Shown here: piece by piece, positions 35,949-44,422 of the stretch
Layout: every line of letters begins with the position of its first letter
Numbering within the stretch: position 1 is the stretch's first letter
Source: Flavobacteriales bacterium
GTDB lineage: Bacteria > Bacteroidota > Bacteroidia > Flavobacteriales_F > PHOS-HE28
NCBI GenBank assembly: GCA_016715895.1
Contig: JADJXH010000003.1
Coordinates: forward strand, 496,001 to 560,000
Length of the DNA stretch: 64,000 nucleotides
Direction: 5' to 3'
Program-made: the position numbers and the translations under genes
The notes under the pieces: generated by a model
Told to the model about the DNA's origin: nothing
The model's database searches: none
Seen by the model: only the letters and a program-made list of their open reading frames with translations

Positions 35949-37240
35949 CGTACCACCACCACGCGTCGGCCGATCACCGGGGCACCATCCCGCTCCACAC
36001 GCAGCACATAGGCGCCCGTGGGCAGGTCGATGGCGAGCACGGCGCGATCGGATGCGGCGCGTTCCGCAGCCACCACGCGGCCCAGGGCATCCAGCAGGGT
36101 CAGGTCCTCGCCGCCTTGGAGGCCGCCGATGTGCAGCAAGCCCGCATCCACAGGCATCGGCCAAACGTTGACATCAACGTGTTGTGCTTCACCGGTGTAT
36201 GTGACAACGCCGAAGATGTCCTCGAAAGCCTGGGCGTACTCATCAGGTGTGGCGCAGTTCGCGGTGGCGTCCCAGTTGATGCTCCAGGTCATCAGCCCGC
36301 GCAGGGTGGGGTAGGTCCCCATACGCTGGTAGCTGCCTGGTTGGTTGCCCACTCCGCGCAGATAGTCCACAGCCTGCTCCAGCACAACGGGCGTTACGTA
36401 GCCGCCACCGGCCGCGAGCGGACAGGCAGGCAGGCCGATGGCCACCTTCTCCGGCGGCAGCGGGGCGAAGAAGCCGCCGCCCGTGGTGAAGCCCTGCAGC
36501 AGCGCCTCGGTCTGGCTTACGATGAAGTCGGCCGTGCCCTGGGTGTAGATGCCGCCGTCGATGCCGTACATGCTGCCGCTGTTGTACAGCTGCACCTGCA
36601 GGATGTCCAGGCGGTTCCGCAGCGCATCGATGATGGGCAGGTACGCGCCCCAGATGCCGCCGTACGCGCTCATGCCGCCCTGCACGTAGGCGGTCTCGGG
36701 CGCCATGGTCAGCATCATGGGCACACCGTTCGCGGCCTCGTACTGGTCGGCGATGCTGTTCACCGCATCGATCAGGCGGGTGATGCGGGCATCGGTGGGG
36801 GTGGCGATGGTGCCGCCACTGATGGCCACCGACGCGCCCTCAAGGTCGATGTCCAGGCCGTCGAAGCCGTAGGTGTCGAGGATGCCCAGCATGCTGCTCA
36901 CGAACTGGTCGCGCTCGGCATCGCTGTCCAAATGCACCGTGGCGTTGGCCCCGCCGATGCTGATCAACACCTTCCTGCCCTGGGCCTGCAGCGCGGCCAC
37001 ATCAGCGATGAAGGTGGCGGGCGCGGTCTCGGCCGGGGCGAACACCATGTCGTACGTGCTGCCCACCGCGGGCACGGCGAAGCTCACCTCGATCACCGTG
37101 TAGCGCGGGTCCACCTGGCTAAGCTCCAGGTAGGGCGCGTTGCCGTCGTTCCAGTTGTGCCAGTAGCCCACCAGGTCGGGGCCTTGGGCGTGGACGTTGA
37201 TGAACAGGATCAGGGCTGACAGAAGGGTGAGAGGACGCAT
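35945..37240 (-). CDS. Secreted GH18 glycoside hydrolase (chitinase-like) with T9SS domain
   Basis: A 431-residue secreted enzyme. Signal peptide MRPLTLLSALILFINVHAQ; GH18 barrel (about 20-345) with the substrate motif LISIGG and the catalytic DxxDxDxE motif FDGLDIDLE (general acid Glu134); the rest carries barrel strands MMLTMAPE and MTWSINWD. The C-terminus (about 360-431) is a T9SS type A sorting domain (NVWPMPVDAGLLHIGG, RVVVVR end). The family cleaves beta-1,4-GlcNAc polymers such as chitin. An alternative ATG at 37246 adds two residues. It is isolated, between convergent Ca2+ transport genes and the repeat-bounded ATPase cassette. Confidence 0.9.
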   Translation of the reverse strand: MRPLTLLSALILFINVHAQGPDLVGYWHNWNDGNAPYLELSQVDPRYTVIEVSFAVPAVGSTYDMVFAPAETAPATFIADVAALQAQGRKVLISIGGANATVHLDSDAERDQFVSSMLGILDTYGFDGLDIDLEGASVAISGGTIATPTDARITRLIDAVNSIADQYEAANGVPMMLTMAPETAYVQGGMSAYGGIWGAYLPIIDALRNRLDILQVQLYNSGSMYGIDGGIYTQGTADFIVSQTEALLQGFTTGGGFFAPLPPEKVAIGLPACPLAAGGGYVTPVVLEQAVDYLRGVGNQPGSYQRMGTYPTLRGLMTWSINWDATANCATPDEYAQAFEDIFGVVTYTGEAQHVDVNVWPMPVDAGLLHIGGLQGGEDLTLLDALGRVVAAERAASDRAVLAIDLPTGAYVLRVERDGAPVIGRRVVVVR

Positions 37241-37383
37241 GTGCATGATGGTCGGTGCTGCCCGAAGGTGAGGGATCGCGGCCGAATGGCGGGAGCGAGG
37301 TGCTCCGATCCTTGGGTAGCTGAGCAGGGTCCACTTCAGCTGGGCCTGGCGCCTGAATGATCGGCCCATCGAGCTTTAGTTCA

Positions 37384-37420
37384 TGAGATTCCTAAAGTAT
37401 AACTTTAAATAACTCAAAAC
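37384..37420. repeat. Left 37-bp direct repeat flanking the COG1373 ATPase gene
   Basis: It matches the right copy (38608-38644) at 32 of 37 positions, same orientation. Its core CTAAAGTATAACTTTA is an inverted repeat, and the outer ends (TGAGA ... CTCAAAAC) extend the dyad. It sits 12 bp beyond the stop of the ATPase gene and is very AT-rich in a GC-rich setting. Confidence 0.85.
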
Positions 37421-37431
37421 TGTCCGAAGGC

Positions 37432-38604
37432 TCACATGCGCTCCATCCACTGCATCAGCTCCATCGCTTTAACGCCATGGGCAAGGCTTTCAGGCGTTCG
37501 TCGGTCGCCCTTCCGGTGCAGGATGAAGCAACGTGCGGGGCGGGCCAGCTTGCGTTTTTCTTCGAAAGCCTTGGTGAGCTGTGCCAATGCAGCGGCCATG
37601 CCGGGCACCGGTGTGCGCGAGGCCTTGCACTCGATCATGTCCACCCCGCTGTTGGGCGTGGGCACCAGGAAGTCCACCTCCAGCCCCTGCTGGTCGCGGA
37701 AGTGGTAGAGCTCGCGGCGCTGGCCGCTGTTCACCTGCCGCTTGATGAGCTCGGCGGCCACGAAGCCCTCCCACAGCGCGCCCAGGAAGGGCGAACGCTC
37801 CAGCTCGGCCGCCGTGGTGATGCCCAGCAGGTGGCAGGCCAGCCCGCTGTCGGCGTAGTACACCTTGGGCGACTTGATGAGGCGCTTGCCCAGGTTCTCG
37901 TAGAAGGGCGGCACGATGAGCAGCTGCTGGGTGGTCTCCAGCACGCCCAGCCACTGGTTGATGGTGGGCACGCTCACGCCCAGCGGTGCGGCCAGTTCGG
38001 TGCGGTTGAGCACCTGCCCGTGCCGTGTGGCCAGCAGGGCCATGAAGCGCCGGAAGGTGGCCAGGTCGCGGACGTTGGTCACGGCGCGCACGTCGCGTTC
38101 CAGGTAGGTCTGCACGTAGCTGCTGAACCACAGCGCCGCGCCCTTGGGCCGCGCCACGGCCTCGGGGTAGCCGCCGTGCAGCATCCCCACGCGCGGCGAT
38201 TCCGTGATGGACAAGGGGTACAGCTGCAGCACGGCCGCGCGCCCCGCCATCGATTCGGTGACACCGCCCATGAGCGCGGCCTCCTGCGAGCCGGTGAGGA
38301 ACCACTGCCCCGTGCGCCGAGGGTTCCGGTCGATGCGGGAGCGCACGTAGGAGAAGAGCTCGGGCACGTTCTGCACCTCGTCGAGGATCGCGGGAAGCTT
38401 CAGCTCATCGAGGAAGCCCTGCGGGTCGGCGCGCATGCGGGCGATCACGTCGGGGTCTTCCAGCAGGGTGTACGAGGCCTTGGGGAAGAGCTTCCGCAGC
38501 AGCACGGTCTTGCCCGCGCGGCGCGGACCCGTGAGCACCACGGCGGGGAAGGAGCGGGAGGCCTTCAGCAGTACCGTTCCCAGGTCTCGGTCGGTGTAGC
38601 GCAT
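37432..38604 (-). CDS. AAA+ ATPase with DUF4143 (COG1373 type)
   Basis: A 390-residue protein. Residues 1-170 form a P-loop ATPase with Walker A GPRRAGKT (26-33), Walker B LPAILDEVQNV, and sensor FLTGSQ. Residues about 195-375 hold the DUF4143 part: a winged-helix-like segment (TELAAPLGVSVPTINQWLGV) and a PD-(D/E)xK-like core (LEVDFLVP..., MIECKAS). The family is very widespread, often mobile, and of unclear function. The gene is bracketed by 37-bp direct repeats, the right one starting 3 nt before the ATG, so promoter and start lie within or against the repeat. A box-like TACTTTAG inside the repeat may drive a leaderless mRNA. This looks like a self-contained mobile cassette. Confidence 0.9.
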   Translation of the reverse strand: MRYTDRDLGTVLLKASRSFPAVVLTGPRRAGKTVLLRKLFPKASYTLLEDPDVIARMRADPQGFLDELKLPAILDEVQNVPELFSYVRSRIDRNPRRTGQWFLTGSQEAALMGGVTESMAGRAAVLQLYPLSITESPRVGMLHGGYPEAVARPKGAALWFSSYVQTYLERDVRAVTNVRDLATFRRFMALLATRHGQVLNRTELAAPLGVSVPTINQWLGVLETTQQLLIVPPFYENLGKRLIKSPKVYYADSGLACHLLGITTAAELERSPFLGALWEGFVAAELIKRQVNSGQRRELYHFRDQQGLEVDFLVPTPNSGVDMIECKASRTPVPGMAAALAQLTKAFEEKRKLARPARCFILHRKGDRRTPESLAHGVKAMELMQWMERM

Positions 38605-38607
38605 GTT

Positions 38608-38644
38608 TGAGAATCCTAAAGTACAACTTTAGAAATCTCAAAAC
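38608..38644. repeat. Right 37-bp direct repeat flanking the COG1373 ATPase gene
   Basis: Partner of 37384-37420. Core CTAAAGTACAACTTTAG is an inverted repeat; the arms pair 12 of 14 beyond that. It covers the only space for a promoter of the ATPase gene. Confidence 0.85.
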
Positions 38645-38670
38645 AAGCGAAGCGGCACCGAGGGGGACGG

Positions 38671-41154
38671 TCACGCCTTCTCCAACCGCTCCGTCATCTT
38701 CCTGATCCGGTCCTCCAACTGCTCGCTGGTGAGCTTCTCCCGCAGGCGGTCCACGAGGATGGGGAAGGCGAAGGGCGTGAACCGGCCCGGGTCCTTCAGC
38801 ACGATCCGCTGGCGCTGGATGCGCTCCAAGGCTTCGCGCATGCGCGGCAGTTCCATCTGCACATCGAAGGCCTCGTCGTAGGCCTGGCGCAGCAGCAGGT
38901 GGTCGGGCTCGTGCTCGCGGAACACGTCGAAGAAGAGGCCGCTGTTGGCGCGCATATGCCGCTCCTTCAACGGACGCCCCGGCATGCCTTTGAACACCAG
39001 CCCCGCGATGCTGGCGATGTCGCGGAACTTGCGCCGGGCCATCTCGGTGGCGTTCAGGCTGCGCTGCAGGTCGCTCAGCAGGTCCTGCGGACTGAACAGG
39101 TCGTTGTCCAGCGCCTCCTCGATGGGGATGGGTTGGTCGCTGAGCAGCTCGAAGCCGTAGTCGTTCATGGCGATGCTGAAGGTGATGGGCTTCAGCAGGC
39201 TCATGCGGAAGGCGAGGAGCGAGCCCATGGCCTCATGCACAAGCCTCCCCTCGAAGGGGTAGATCACCACGTGGTGCCCCTCGCGGCTCTCGAAGCGCTC
39301 GATCAGCAGCTCATCCTCGCTGGGTACGATGCTCGCTTCACGTTGGCGCTCCAGGATGGGCTGCACGGTGGCCATCTCCGCGTTGCGTCCGGGATCGGTG
39401 AGCTGCGCCCGAAGCACCTTGGCCATGTAGCTGGTCAAGGGCATTCTTCCGCCCTGCCAGCTGGGGATCTTGCCCTTCTGCTCGCGGCTCTTGCGCACCT
39501 GCGCCACCAGCCCCTGCACGCGCACGAACTCCAGGCTGCGCCCCGCGAACCAGAACACATCGCCGGGCTTCAACTGGTTGATGAACCATTCCTCCACCGT
39601 GCCGATGCGGCCACCGCCCAGCAGCTTCACGGCGTAACTCTCGCTGCCCACGATGGTGCCGATGCTCAGCTTGTGGCGCAGTGCGATGCGGCGGTCATGC
39701 ACGCGCACCATACCGTCGGCATCCACCACGGCCTTGCGGAACTCCTCGTAGGCCGTGAGGCTCTTCCCACCGGTGGTGATGAAGGTAAGCAGCCAGTCCC
39801 ATTCCTCGGGCGTGATGTCCTGGAAGCACCAGGTTGACCGCACTTCGTCATAGAGCGTGGCCGGGGAGAAGCCGTCGCTCACGGCCAGGGTCACCAGGTA
39901 TTGGGCCAGCACATCGAAGCAGCGGAACAGCGGCTGCCGGGCCTCGATGCTGCCTTCCTCGGTGGCCTGTCGCAGCGCGGAGGCCTCCACCAGCTCCAGC
40001 GCGTGTGTGGGCAGGAACCAGATGCGGCTCACGGCATCAGGTCTGTGGCCGCTGCGTCCGGCGCGTTGCACGAAGCGCGCCACGCCCTTCGGTCCGCCCA
40101 CCTGCACCACGGTCTCCACCGGACGGAAGTCGACGCCCAGGTCCAGGCTGCTGGTGCACACCACGGCCTTCAGCCGCCCTTCGTCCAGCGCCTTCTCCAC
40201 CCACTCGCGCACCTCGCGGTCCAGGCTGCCGTGGTGCAGGGCGATGGTGCCCGCCAGCTCCGGTGCGATGTCCAGCAGGTGGTGGTACCAGATCTCGCTC
40301 TGCGCGCGGGTGTTGGTGAAGATCAGCGTGCTGGTGCTCTGCTCGATGATCGGCAACAGGCGGTGCGCCAGCTTCAGCCCCAGGTGCCCGGCCCACGGGT
40401 AGCGCTCCACCTCCTCCGGGATGATGCTGCGGACCTCGATGGGTTTGCGGAGGGTGCTTCGCACCAATACAGGGGTAGGTCGACCCGGTGGGTCGACGCT
40501 ACTGGTGCGATCTACGATGTCGGTGCCGTGCAGGACCGTCATCGCTTCTTCCAGGTTCCCGATCGTGGCGCTGATGCCCCAGATACCCAGCTGCGGCCGC
40601 AAGGCCTTCAGGCGGCTCAGGGCCAGCTCCACCTGCACGCCGCGCTTGCTGCCCAGCAGCTCGTGCCACTCATCGGCGATGAACCAGTCGAGGTGCTTGA
40701 AAAGCTCCGCGTAACCCTTGGTGGCCAGCAGCACGTGCAGGCTCTCGGGTGTGGTGACGAGCAACTGCGGCAGGGCCTTCTTCTGTGCCGCGCGCTCCTT
40801 GGTGCTGGTGTCGCCGGTACGCGCGCCCACCTTCCAGTCCAGGCCCACCCCGTCGCACATCCGCTGGGCGCTCTCCGCGATCTCGCCGGCCAGCGCGCGC
40901 AAAGGCGTGATCCAAATGGCCTTCAGGCCTTGCGCCTTGGAAGGATGCTGCAGCGCATGGTTCACCACACCGCCCCATACCGCGTAGGTCTTTCCCGTGC
41001 CGGTGGGCGCGTTCAGCAGGCCGCTGCGCCCTTCGGCCATGTACGCCCACACCTCCCGCTGGAAGGGCTGAGGGCTCCAGCCTTGGGCTTCGAACCATTG
41101 CTCCAATGCAGGGTGCGCTCCCGGCATTTTCTGATCTTCTGATCGCCTGATCAT
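38671..41154 (-). CDS. Ligase-associated DNA damage response DEXH-box helicase (Lhr family)
   Basis: An 827-residue SF2 helicase. Walker A APTGTGKT (near 50-57), DEWH box (FIADEWHELLG), motif III ISATIG, motif VI QRAGRSGHRPD, followed by the winged-helix and Lhr-specific C-terminal region. This is the helicase of the ligase-exonuclease-PdeM repair set; Lhr-type enzymes unwind 3'-tailed duplexes. The ATG at 41154 overlaps the ligase stop as ATGA, which supports it, though an ATG at 41127 is closer to common N-termini. A 31-bp palindromic element is inserted in frame near residue 220 (RTSSVDPPGRPTP), a position with no family motif. Confidence 0.92.
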   Translation of the reverse strand: MIRRSEDQKMPGAHPALEQWFEAQGWSPQPFQREVWAYMAEGRSGLLNAPTGTGKTYAVWGGVVNHALQHPSKAQGLKAIWITPLRALAGEIAESAQRMCDGVGLDWKVGARTGDTSTKERAAQKKALPQLLVTTPESLHVLLATKGYAELFKHLDWFIADEWHELLGSKRGVQVELALSRLKALRPQLGIWGISATIGNLEEAMTVLHGTDIVDRTSSVDPPGRPTPVLVRSTLRKPIEVRSIIPEEVERYPWAGHLGLKLAHRLLPIIEQSTSTLIFTNTRAQSEIWYHHLLDIAPELAGTIALHHGSLDREVREWVEKALDEGRLKAVVCTSSLDLGVDFRPVETVVQVGGPKGVARFVQRAGRSGHRPDAVSRIWFLPTHALELVEASALRQATEEGSIEARQPLFRCFDVLAQYLVTLAVSDGFSPATLYDEVRSTWCFQDITPEEWDWLLTFITTGGKSLTAYEEFRKAVVDADGMVRVHDRRIALRHKLSIGTIVGSESYAVKLLGGGRIGTVEEWFINQLKPGDVFWFAGRSLEFVRVQGLVAQVRKSREQKGKIPSWQGGRMPLTSYMAKVLRAQLTDPGRNAEMATVQPILERQREASIVPSEDELLIERFESREGHHVVIYPFEGRLVHEAMGSLLAFRMSLLKPITFSIAMNDYGFELLSDQPIPIEEALDNDLFSPQDLLSDLQRSLNATEMARRKFRDIASIAGLVFKGMPGRPLKERHMRANSGLFFDVFREHEPDHLLLRQAYDEAFDVQMELPRMREALERIQRQRIVLKDPGRFTPFAFPILVDRLREKLTSEQLEDRIRKMTERLEKA
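40478..40508. repeat. REP-like 31-bp palindromic element, copy in the helicase gene
   Basis: Core GTCGACCCGGTGGGTCGAC with GCTAC-TGGTGC on one side. It matches the copy at 42777-42807 at 29 of 31 positions. A GGTGC/GCACC hairpin lies adjacent. It reads in frame as SSVDPPGRP. Confidence 0.75.
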
Positions 41155-42761
41155 CTGATCAATCCTTTCAGGTCATCCAGCGTGTTCGCATCCTCCGGCT
41201 TCTTGTCCCTCCGCCAACGGGCTATCCGTGGGAACCGCACCGCCACGCCGCTCTTATGGCGCGTGCTGGGGCTGATGCCCTCGAAGGCGACCTCGAACAC
41301 CAGCTCAGGCTTCACCTGCCGCACCGGACCGAAGCGCTCCAGCGTGTTCTTCTTCACAAAGGCGTCCACCTCCAGCATCTCCGCATCGGTGAGGCCGCTG
41401 TAGGCCTTGGCGAAGGTGACCAGCTCACCGTTGTGCCAGAGCCCGAAGGTGTGGTCGGTGTACAGATCGGCGCGGCGGCCGTGGCCCTGCATGCTGAAGG
41501 TGAGCACGGCGTCGACGCTCAGCGGGTCCACCTTCCATTTCCACCAATCGCCGCGGCGGCGACCTACTTCGTAGGTGCTACTGAGCCGCTTCAGCATCAG
41601 GCCCTCGATGCTGGCGGTGCGCGCATGCTCGCGGTGCGCCACGATCTCCTCCCACGAAGCGAAGGGCAGCGTGGCCGAGAGGGTAAGCATCGGCTGGCCC
41701 GCATTGGACACGATGTCCTCCAACAGCGTGCGTCGTTCGCTGAGCGGCCGCTGACGGATGTCCTCGCCCGTATGCTCCATCAGGTCGTAGGCCATGAAGA
41801 TCACGGGCACATCGGCCAGTAGCTTCTTCCCAACGCTCTTGCGGCCGATGCGTTTCTGCAGCTCGGCGAAGGAGAGGGGCGCACCATCCTTCCATGCGAG
41901 GATCTCGCCATCGAGCACGGTCCCGTCAGGCAGGGCCTTCTGCAGCGCCTCGAGCTCGGGGAACTTGTCGGTGACCAGTTCCTCCCCGCGGCTCCACACG
42001 TAGTGCTGGCCACCGCGCACGATGAGCTGCCCGCGGATGCCGTCCCACTTGTGCTCGGCCTGCCATTCGCGTGGGTCGCCCAGCGGAAACAGGTCCTCCA
42101 GCCCGGCACCTGCAGCCGTTCCCTCGGGACCCTCAATGCCGTAAGCCAGGTAGAAGGGGTAGGGGCGGCTGTGGTCATCGCCCTCGTTGGCACCGAGCAC
42201 CAGGTCGTGGAAGGTGGTGGAGTGCGGACTCCAGTGGCCCATCAGCCGGTGCGCCAGAGTGTCCTCGTCCACCCCCGTGGCCTTGCTCAGGCCCTTCACC
42301 ATCACCTTCTGGCTCACGCCGATGCGGAACCCGCCGGTGATGATCTTGTTGAAGACGAAGAGCTCCATGCCCTCCAGCCCCGCCCACGCGGCTTTCACGC
42401 GCACGGCCTTCTCCTCCTCGGGCAGGTCCTTCAGATCCTCCACATACCGTACCCATTCCGCCAGGGGCTTCACCATGCGCTCTTCCAGCTTGGCGATGTG
42501 CGTCACGGTCTCTGCGAAGTCGCCCACCACGTGGTAGCTCGCCTCGAAAAGCCAGTCGGGGATGCCACTGACCTCCGCGGCCCATTTGCGGAGCTGGGTG
42601 CTGGTCACCGGGCGTTTCGGGCGCCGCCCGCTGAGCAGCGCGATCACCCACAGCTTGTCGGCATTGTCCGCTTCGCGGAAATAGGCGGACAAGGCGTCCA
42701 CTTTCGCGGTGGTGGACGTGGTGGCGTCGAGGGCGTCGAACAGGGCAGCTTCCCTCTTCAT
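41151..42761 (-). CDS. ATP-dependent DNA ligase, repair-associated
   Basis: A 536-residue ligase with an N-terminal DNA-binding domain (about 1-200), the nucleotidyltransferase domain with the AMP-accepting lysine Lys238 in EHKWDGIRGQ, the motif LDGEILAW, and an OB fold ending FPRIARWRRDKKPEDA. It seals nicks using ATP and is distinct from the replicative NAD-dependent LigA. It lies centrally in a three-gene operon: exonuclease stop and ligase start share ATGA, as do ligase stop and helicase start. Known families of this set are the ligase-associated DNA damage response proteins. Confidence 0.95.
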   Translation of the reverse strand: MKREAALFDALDATTSTTAKVDALSAYFREADNADKLWVIALLSGRRPKRPVTSTQLRKWAAEVSGIPDWLFEASYHVVGDFAETVTHIAKLEERMVKPLAEWVRYVEDLKDLPEEEKAVRVKAAWAGLEGMELFVFNKIITGGFRIGVSQKVMVKGLSKATGVDEDTLAHRLMGHWSPHSTTFHDLVLGANEGDDHSRPYPFYLAYGIEGPEGTAAGAGLEDLFPLGDPREWQAEHKWDGIRGQLIVRGGQHYVWSRGEELVTDKFPELEALQKALPDGTVLDGEILAWKDGAPLSFAELQKRIGRKSVGKKLLADVPVIFMAYDLMEHTGEDIRQRPLSERRTLLEDIVSNAGQPMLTLSATLPFASWEEIVAHREHARTASIEGLMLKRLSSTYEVGRRRGDWWKWKVDPLSVDAVLTFSMQGHGRRADLYTDHTFGLWHNGELVTFAKAYSGLTDAEMLEVDAFVKKNTLERFGPVRQVKPELVFEVAFEGISPSTRHKSGVAVRFPRIARWRRDKKPEDANTLDDLKGLIR

Positions 42762-43831
42762 GGCGCGGGCTTTTCGGGTCGACCCGTTGGGTCGACGCTA
42801 CGGGTGCTTTCCGCACCCTCGCTGATGACCTCACCACCACCTTCTCCCTTGAATTCCGTGGACTCTGCCGCCGCATCAACCCCAACGCTCCGCAGGTACT
42901 GGCTGAACAGATCCGTGTACCCGTGGGTCGCGATCACCCGTTCGGCGCCGCTTTCCTTCACGGCCAGCAGCAGCGCGTCCCAATCGGCGTGGTCGCTGAG
43001 GACGAAACCCTTGTCGATATTGCCACGGCGCCGCCAGCCGCGCAGTTGCATCCATCCACTGGCCATGGCCGTGCTGTAGGGCTTCATCCGATTGGTCCAA
43101 GGCGTATCCAAGGCTGAGCCAGGTGTGATGACCAGCGCGTTCCTGAACCGCTTCTTCGGAGTGTCCTTGTTGATATGCTCCCACGGCGGCAGTTCCAGCC
43201 CGCAGTCCTGCAGCACCTCATTCATGTTCGCCACGGCACCGTGCACCAGGATCGGACCGATGCTCGGGTCCACGCCGGTCATCACGCGCTGTGCCTTGCC
43301 CAGGCTGTAGGCGCTGATCACCGAGCACACGCCGTTCGCCGCATGGCCACGCCACCACGCGTTGATCTCATCGAACACCACGCGCGGTTCCTTCCATCGA
43401 TAGATCGGCAGCCCGAAGGTGCACTCGGTGATGAGGGTGTGGCAGCGCACCGGTTCGAAGGGGTCGCTGATGCCGTCCGTGTGCCGCTTGTGGTCGCCGG
43501 TGGCCACCCACACCTCGCCCTTGTATTCCACCCGTACCTGCATGCTGCCGGGGATGTGGCCCGCCGGGTGGAGCGAGAAATTCACCCCGTTCATGGTGCC
43601 GCTCTGCCCAGGCTGCAGCGTGTCGATGCGCAGATCTTCACCCAGCCGTGCGTGCATCAGGGCCTTGGTCGTGGGGGAAGCGAGGTAATGCCGGCTGCCA
43701 CGGCGGGCGTGATCGCTGTGCGCGTGGGTGATGATGGCCCGGTCCACCGGCCGCCAGGGGTCGATGTACACATCGGCCGGCGCGCACCAGATGCCGCGCG
43801 GGGTGAAGGCCAGCAAGGGCGTCGATCCCAT
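42758..43831 (-). CDS. Ligase-associated DNA damage response exonuclease (MBL fold)
   Basis: A 357-residue metallo-beta-lactamase-fold nuclease of the beta-CASP/SNM1 type. Metal motif THAHSDHARRGS, later motifs ATGDHKR, LITECTFGLPIY, and VLSDHADWD match the family. It is the first gene of the exonuclease-ligase-helicase operon. The ATG at 43831 is chosen over a GTG two codons upstream because the box TACCTTGT precedes the ATG by 4 nt. The last ~15 residues (STRSVDPTGRPEKPAP) come from an inserted palindromic element, so the original C-terminus was probably different. Confidence 0.93.
   Translation of the reverse strand: MGSTPLLAFTPRGIWCAPADVYIDPWRPVDRAIITHAHSDHARRGSRHYLASPTTKALMHARLGEDLRIDTLQPGQSGTMNGVNFSLHPAGHIPGSMQVRVEYKGEVWVATGDHKRHTDGISDPFEPVRCHTLITECTFGLPIYRWKEPRVVFDEINAWWRGHAANGVCSVISAYSLGKAQRVMTGVDPSIGPILVHGAVANMNEVLQDCGLELPPWEHINKDTPKKRFRNALVITPGSALDTPWTNRMKPYSTAMASGWMQLRGWRRRGNIDKGFVLSDHADWDALLLAVKESGAERVIATHGYTDLFSQYLRSVGVDAAAESTEFKGEGGGEVISEGAESTRSVDPTGRPEKPAP
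42777..42807. repeat. REP-like 31-bp palindromic element, copy in the exonuclease gene
   Basis: Core GTCGACCCGTTGGGTCGAC with GCTAC-GGGTGC; an adjacent GGGTGC-TTTCC-GCACCC hairpin continues it to 42818. It reads in frame as RSVDPTGRP at the C-terminus of the exonuclease. Confidence 0.75.
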
Positions 43832-43901
43832 GCTCACAAGGTATCGGGCTCAACCGCGCGTTCAGCGCCACGGTTGCCGGTGATCACGTATTTTTCGCAT
43901 C

Positions 43902-44300
43902 ATGCCCGCTGCCAACGAACGTGTGTGCCTGGAATGTGGGGAGCGCATCGTGGGGCGCCTGGATAAGCGCTTCTGTTCCGACGCGTGCCGCAATCAGTAT
44001 CATTATCAGGCGAACAACGCCCCCATCAATTATGTGCGCAATGTGGTGAACGCGTTGAAGCGGAACCGAAGGGTGCTCAGCGAACTGAACACGGGGCCGG
44101 AAGGGAAAACACGGGTGCACCGTGACAAGCTGATCGAGCGCGGCTTCAACTTCATGTACCACACCAACGTGCACCGCACGAAAGCAGGTAACACCTACGT
44201 GTTCTGCTTCGAGCAGGGCTACCTCGACCTGGGGGAGAACTGGTTCATGCTCGTCCGACGGGACGAGTATCTGGCACGCTCGGGTGACCTGGGCAACTAG
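43902..44300 (+). CDS. Zinc-ribbon protein, Bacteroidota hypothetical
   Basis: A 132-residue protein with an N-terminal zinc ribbon (CLECGERIVGRLDKRFCSDAC, cut here as two Cys pairs C-x2-C and C-x3-C) like DUF2116 proteins, followed by a conserved helical part (APINYVRNVVNALKRNRRVL) and a C-terminal beta segment (KAGNTYVFCFEQGYLDL). It probably binds nucleic acid or protein, but no function is known. TATTTTTC lies 5 nt upstream of the ATG. Its stop overlaps the stop of a convergent 41-residue gene by 4 bp. Confidence 0.8.
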   Translation: MPAANERVCLECGERIVGRLDKRFCSDACRNQYHYQANNAPINYVRNVVNALKRNRRVLSELNTGPEGKTRVHRDKLIERGFNFMYHTNVHRTKAGNTYVFCFEQGYLDLGENWFMLVRRDEYLARSGDLGN

Positions 44301-44422
44301 CTTGCCGCCCAGATGATCAGCACAATGCTGGCCAGGATCATCAAGGCCAGCACGACCGGACCTCCGATCTCGTTCTGTTCCGCCTCTTCGGGAAAGTGCC
44401 CTTCGTGATGATGGTCGCTCAT
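44297..44422 (-). CDS. 41-residue single-pass membrane protein
   Basis: A small gene starting MSDHHHEGHFPEEAEQNEIG and ending with one hydrophobic helix (VVLALMILASIVLIIW). The acidic/histidine-rich N-terminus and the helix look like a real protein, and the unit has a complete promoter (TATATTTG at 44439-44446 with ATTG 21 nt upstream) 17 nt before the ATG. The family is not recognised; a subunit of a respiratory or other membrane complex is one possibility. It overlaps the stop of the zinc-ribbon gene. Confidence 0.65.
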   Translation of the reverse strand: MSDHHHEGHFPEEAEQNEIGGPVVLALMILASIVLIIWAAS

